Shown here: piece by piece, positions 60,929 to 64,000 of the stretch
Layout: each line of letters starts with the position of its first letter
Position numbering within the stretch: the stretch's first letter is position 1
Origin: Bacillota bacterium
GTDB taxonomy: Bacteria > Bacillota > Clostridia > Christensenellales > SZUA-584
Length of the DNA stretch: 64,000 nt
Assembly: GCA_023390815.1 (NCBI GenBank)
Contig: JAEWCC010000015.1
Location: 62,001 to 126,000 of the forward strand
Direction of reading: 5' to 3'
Translations under genes and position numbers: made by a program
The notes under the pieces: generated by a model
Told to the model about the DNA's origin: nothing
What the model saw: only the letters and a program-made list of their open reading frames with translations
Database searches by the model: none

Positions 60929-61785
60929 TCCGTCTGAAGGCCTTTGCCAAACTCAACCTTTCGCTCGACATCCGCGGCAAGCGCAGCGACGGTTACCACG
61001 AGCTTGACATGATCATGCAGAGCATCGATCTTTTTGATACCGTCGCCATTGAGAAAGCGGACGCGCTGCGTGTGCAGATGAATTTGCCGGGTGTCGACGA
61101 GCAGTGCAACACTGCCTTTGCCGCGGCGGAAACCTTCTTTGCGCATACCGGGTTATCCGGCGGCGCCGATATCGTCATCCAAAAACGAATCCCTGCCCAA
61201 TCGGGCCTCGGCGGCGCCAGCGCCGACGCCGCCGCCGTACTGATCGGCCTCAACCGGCTGTATGGTACGGAGCTTAGCCCAGACACGCTGCGCATGCTGG
61301 GCAAGCGCATAGGTGCGGACGTGCCCTTCGCGCTTATCGGCGGAACGGCGCGCGCGCAGGGCATCGGAGAGATCCTGACACCGCTGTATCCAAAAAAGTC
61401 TCTGTATTTTGCCGTGATCAAACCCGCCGCGGGCGTTTCTACGGCAGAAGCATTCGCGCGCTATCGCGCCTCGGATCACGTCAGTATCGACTCGGTGGAA
61501 TATGCACTCTTAAAGGGCGATCTGGAACTGTTCCTGCGGTTTGCGGGCAATGCGCTGGGTCTTGCCGCGCTAGCTATTTCACCGCAGATCCTGCGCGCCG
61601 CGGAATCCCTGATGGCTGCAGGCGCGCCGAAGGCTCTGATGACCGGATCGGGCAGCGCGATGTTTGCTCCGTTTGAAACGCTGGATGCCGCAAAGCAGGT
61701 TGTACAACGCGTGCGCGGCGATTTTGTTTACTGCGCGGCTCACAGTGCCGCCGCATCGGGAGCGGAAATTGAGGAGGAAACATGA
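60925..61785 (+). CDS. ispE: 4-diphosphocytidyl-2-C-methyl-D-erythritol kinase
   Basis: A 286-residue GHMP kinase of the MEP isoprenoid pathway, phosphorylating CDP-methylerythritol. Blocks: AFAKLNLSLDIRGKRSDGYH at the start, the ATP motif PAQSGLGGASADAAAVLIGL near residue 93, and the C-terminal KALMTGSGSAMFAPF. GGAGG stands seven bases before the ATG at 60925, which overlaps the stop of the QueG-like gene. rsmG follows with ATGA overlap, so the three are one operon. Confidence 0.96.
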   Translation: MIRLKAFAKLNLSLDIRGKRSDGYHELDMIMQSIDLFDTVAIEKADALRVQMNLPGVDEQCNTAFAAAETFFAHTGLSGGADIVIQKRIPAQSGLGGASADAAAVLIGLNRLYGTELSPDTLRMLGKRIGADVPFALIGGTARAQGIGEILTPLYPKKSLYFAVIKPAAGVSTAEAFARYRASDHVSIDSVEYALLKGDLELFLRFAGNALGLAALAISPQILRAAESLMAAGAPKALMTGSGSAMFAPFETLDAAKQVVQRVRGDFVYCAAHSAAASGAEIEEET

Positions 61786-62477
61786 GCGTATTTGACGAAA
61801 CCCTCGTTGCGGCACTGGCCGAAGCGGATATCCCGTATGACGCTGCGCTGATCGAGCGCTGTCATATCTATTTTGACCACGTAGTGAAAGTGAATGAACA
61901 GCTCAATCTCACACGTATTACGGATGAAGCACAGGCCGCAAGACAGCACTTTGCCGATGCGATGCGGCTGACAAGCTATCTTGACCTGCCGCAAAGCTGC
62001 CATGTGATCGATGTCGGTACGGGCGCGGGCTTTCCAGGCGTTCCGCTTAAACTACTGCGCAGCGATATCGAGATCACGCTGCTCGACGCCTCGGGCAAGA
62101 AAATCGAATTCATACAGTCCGCGCTGGATGCCATGGGGGTGGAGGCGCAGGTACTCTGCGGGCGTGCCGAAGAACTCGCGCACACCGAACAGCGCGAAAG
62201 CTTTGATATTGTGGTGTCACGCGCCGTAGCGGCGCTGCCCATGCTGCTGGAGCTTTGCATACCGCTGCTTCGCACGGGTGGGACTCTCGCGGTATGGAAG
62301 GGCGAACGGTTTGCGGAAGAACTCACAGAAGCTAAAAGCGCGATGGATGCGCTGGGTTGCATCAAAGCAGGTGTTCATGCCATCGGGCCGGGCGCGCTGC
62401 TGCTGATCGAGAAACAAAAACCGACACCGGAGAAGTATCCGCGCCGGTTTGCCAAGATCAAGAGCGATCCACTCTGA
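61782..62477 (+). CDS. rsmG: 16S rRNA (guanine-527-N7)-methyltransferase
   Basis: A 231-residue SAM-dependent methyltransferase (also GidB) that methylates G527 of 16S rRNA. Its loss gives low-level streptomycin resistance in other species. The start has KVNEQLNLTRITD, the SAM motif is VIDVGTGAGFPGVPLKLL near residue 71, and VVSRAVAALPMLLELCIPLL follows. It usually lies beside mnmG and parA/B; here it lies with ispE instead. Confidence 0.96.
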   Translation: MSVFDETLVAALAEADIPYDAALIERCHIYFDHVVKVNEQLNLTRITDEAQAARQHFADAMRLTSYLDLPQSCHVIDVGTGAGFPGVPLKLLRSDIEITLLDASGKKIEFIQSALDAMGVEAQVLCGRAEELAHTEQRESFDIVVSRAVAALPMLLELCIPLLRTGGTLAVWKGERFAEELTEAKSAMDALGCIKAGVHAIGPGALLLIEKQKPTPEKYPRRFAKIKSDPL

Positions 62478-62491
62478 TCACCATAATAAAC

Positions 62492-62519
62492 AAGGCATCT
62501 GATCGCAACCAGATGCCTT
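62492..62519 (+). terminator. terminator between convergent rsmG and GNAT genes
   Basis: Stem AAGGCATCTG (62492-62501) with CAGATGCCTT (62510-62519), loop of eight bases, then TTTATT. Confidence 0.88.
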
Positions 62520-62538
62520 TTATTGACCCATTGATGGA

Positions 62539-63672
62539 TTATTGATCTTCCTTCTTAATGTTATACCGGTAGGTTCGGTAAGTCCGGTAGTGCTTGCCGC
62601 CTGCCTTTTCGACGCTCAGGCGAGACTGCAGGTTGGTCTCGTCGATGCACGACGCTTCAATGAACTTGAGCTTGGTCTCCTGCCAGTCCTTGTACGCCTC
62701 AAAGTACATCGCGTAGTTGACACCCATATTGTGATAGTTCCGGTCCACCATCTGTACAAGCGCGCGCGCACCCGTGATCTTGCGCTTGTAATAGAGGAAC
62801 TTAGCCCACCCCACCGGCAACAGCTTGCCTTTCATATGCTTGAGGACCTGATTGTAGTCCGGCAGCGCAAGCATAAAGCCAATCGGGATGTCCCCCTTGC
62901 GCGCGATATAGCAGTAATGCCCATCATAGAACGGCAGCAGGCCTTTGAACTCGTCGATCACAGCCTCGAGCGAAGGCGTCACGAGGTAATCCCATTCATC
63001 CGGAACACTGTTGTCCAAAACGTGCTTGATGGCACGCGATTCGCCCTCGATATCCTTCGGATTGAGTTTGTCTACACGGAAACCACCCTTCTTTTTGGCA
63101 TACTCTACCGCAGCTTTGTGGCGCTCAAGATTAAAATCGTCCGGGTTGAATAAGTACGCAAAGTGATCATCGTTCTTGGAAAACCCATACTCCTCCACGA
63201 GTTTGGGATAATAATCCTTCGTATACGCGTTGAGCAGCACAGGGGAACCCTCTCCCATCACCACAAAACCCTTGCGGTCGTCGCCGTTGGAGGGCGAAAG
63301 CGGACCGATTACCGTGTCCATGCCCTTCTCTTCCAGCCACTTCAGCGAAGTATCAAGCAGTGCGCGGGCTGCCTCTTCATCGTCGATGCACTCGAACATC
63401 GAAAAGAAGCCCTGCTTAAAGCCCCGCACCCGGTTGAGTTCCTCGTCAATACCGACAAGCACGCGCCCCACAGGCTTTTTGCCCTTGTACACCATGAAGA
63501 ATGCCTGGTCGCCGTTTTCGAACAACGGATTACCCTTTCCCTTGAGCATCTTCTTGGTATCACCTTTGAGCGGCGCAACCCAGTTTTCATCATGCTTATA
63601 AAACTTAAACTCGAGCTTGATAAACTTCTTGATATGACGCGATTTCTTTTTAAGTGTTTTTACCTCGTACAT
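62539..63672 (-). CDS. GNAT-like protein (YghO-type)
   Basis: A 377-residue protein with two acetyltransferase-like halves. Near the start it has KKFIKLEFKFYKHDENWVAP and PLFENGDQAFFMVYKGKKPV, then GPLSPSNGDDRKGFVVMGEG; later YYPKLVEEYGFSKNDDHFAY and GDIPIGFMLALPDYNQVL. These blocks are typical of the YghO-like group, whose substrate is unknown. I chose the ATG at 63672, seven bases after GGAG; a longer frame from 63738 lacks a site. Confidence 0.85.
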   Translation of the reverse strand: MYEVKTLKKKSRHIKKFIKLEFKFYKHDENWVAPLKGDTKKMLKGKGNPLFENGDQAFFMVYKGKKPVGRVLVGIDEELNRVRGFKQGFFSMFECIDDEEAARALLDTSLKWLEEKGMDTVIGPLSPSNGDDRKGFVVMGEGSPVLLNAYTKDYYPKLVEEYGFSKNDDHFAYLFNPDDFNLERHKAAVEYAKKKGGFRVDKLNPKDIEGESRAIKHVLDNSVPDEWDYLVTPSLEAVIDEFKGLLPFYDGHYCYIARKGDIPIGFMLALPDYNQVLKHMKGKLLPVGWAKFLYYKRKITGARALVQMVDRNYHNMGVNYAMYFEAYKDWQETKLKFIEASCIDETNLQSRLSVEKAGGKHYRTYRTYRYNIKKEDQ

Positions 63673-64000
63673 ATGATCTGTCTCCTTTGGTGTCAAATCA
63701 CCGGCAAGGTTAATCGTAAACAGCTTCATCATAAACATATTTTATGCGAAGTGCAAGCCTGTATCAACAGAATCGTACAAAAACCGCGATGATGCAAAGA
63801 ATAAGCACGAATTTTTACCGTCAGGCAATACTTCATCGGTGTATTCCTTTTGCGGGCTGATGGATAGGCACCGCACGGCTCCAGGCCAGGGTTTAATTCA
63901 ATTTGACTTACATCGCAAACGCCTTTTTATCTTGCGCAAAACTATATTTGCTTTTTTGGGGCGAGGTTGCTACAATGAGGGTTAATTTAGAGGGCGCGCA
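63673..64000. promoter_or_regulatory. right-edge spacer with a rightward promoter
   Basis: No gene is seen in these 328 bases. TTGCTT (63948-63953), 17-base spacer and TACAAT (63971-63976) form a plus-strand promoter that probably drives a gene beyond the window. Confidence 0.55.

Noticed and set aside
63739..63864. Short frame in the right-edge spacer
   Set aside because: Very short, no ribosome site and no conserved pattern.

Overview
The window is GC-rich chromosomal DNA from an endospore-forming member of the Firmicutes, most likely class Clostridia. The evidence is a set of sporulation and germination genes (spoIIR, sleB, ypeB), a complete V-type ATP synthase operon, formate-tetrahydrofolate ligase, separate GltX and GlnS, strong GGAGG-type ribosome binding sites, sigma-A promoters of the TTGACA/TATAAT type, and a SAM-I riboswitch on metK. 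TAG, TAA and TGA all serve as stops, so the genetic code is standard. I saw no rRNA, tRNA, CRISPR array, phage or transposase gene. The genus cannot be named from this sequence.

Layout. 1-2.1 kb: a TetR repressor and the start of an ABC exporter cut by the left edge, with a palindromic operator at their promoter. 2.1-4.7 kb: an overlapping cluster of ApbE flavin transferase, NusG-domain-II protein, Gx-type transporter and membrane zinc peptidase, resembling the flavin-based electron-transfer (eetA/eetB/apbE) context. 4.8-15 kb: transketolase, Gfo/Idh oxidoreductase, PgsA with a PH-like membrane protein, a DeoR-regulated zinc dehydrogenase, a diguanylate cyclase and fhs. 15-21.2 kb (minus strand): gltX, glnS, pyrG, a metallo-beta-lactamase-fold hydrolase and a DUF1934 protein. 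21.3-26 kb: three tandem paralogous lipoproteins followed by spoIIR (with a sigma-F-like promoter) and sleB-ypeB. 26-32 kb: accessory genes: exported proteins, a LytTR/DUF3021 pair with a candidate direct-repeat operator, a truncated gene relic, and an unusual exporter-acetyltransferase fusion. 32-41.8 kb (minus strand): rpiB, upp and the nine-gene V-ATPase operon; the c-ring subunit carries the residues of a Na+ site. 42-45 kb: M29 aminopeptidase, EFR1 flavodoxin-ferredoxin divergent from HxlR, a relic of the aminopeptidase tail, and a DUF2019 protein. 45-50 kb: comF, recD2 and two membrane-protein ORFs separated only by an in-frame amber codon. 49.7-54.1 kb: two PadR-headed operons, one with three DUF1048 proteins and an ABC-2 exporter, the other with a pentapeptide-repeat protein. 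54.2-64 kb: an ABC-F ATPase, YwbE, a cupin, riboswitch-controlled metK, a QueG-like iron-sulfur protein with ispE and rsmG, and a GNAT-like protein.

No single clearly new defence or mobile system is present. The observations most worth following are: the in-frame amber; two genes whose promoters put the transcription start on the ATG; self-regulatory operators for several one-gene regulators; two independent gene-tail relics beside newer-looking inserts; a family of small GTAGGG hairpin repeats, one of which forms the stop codon of comF; and the exporter-GNAT fusion.
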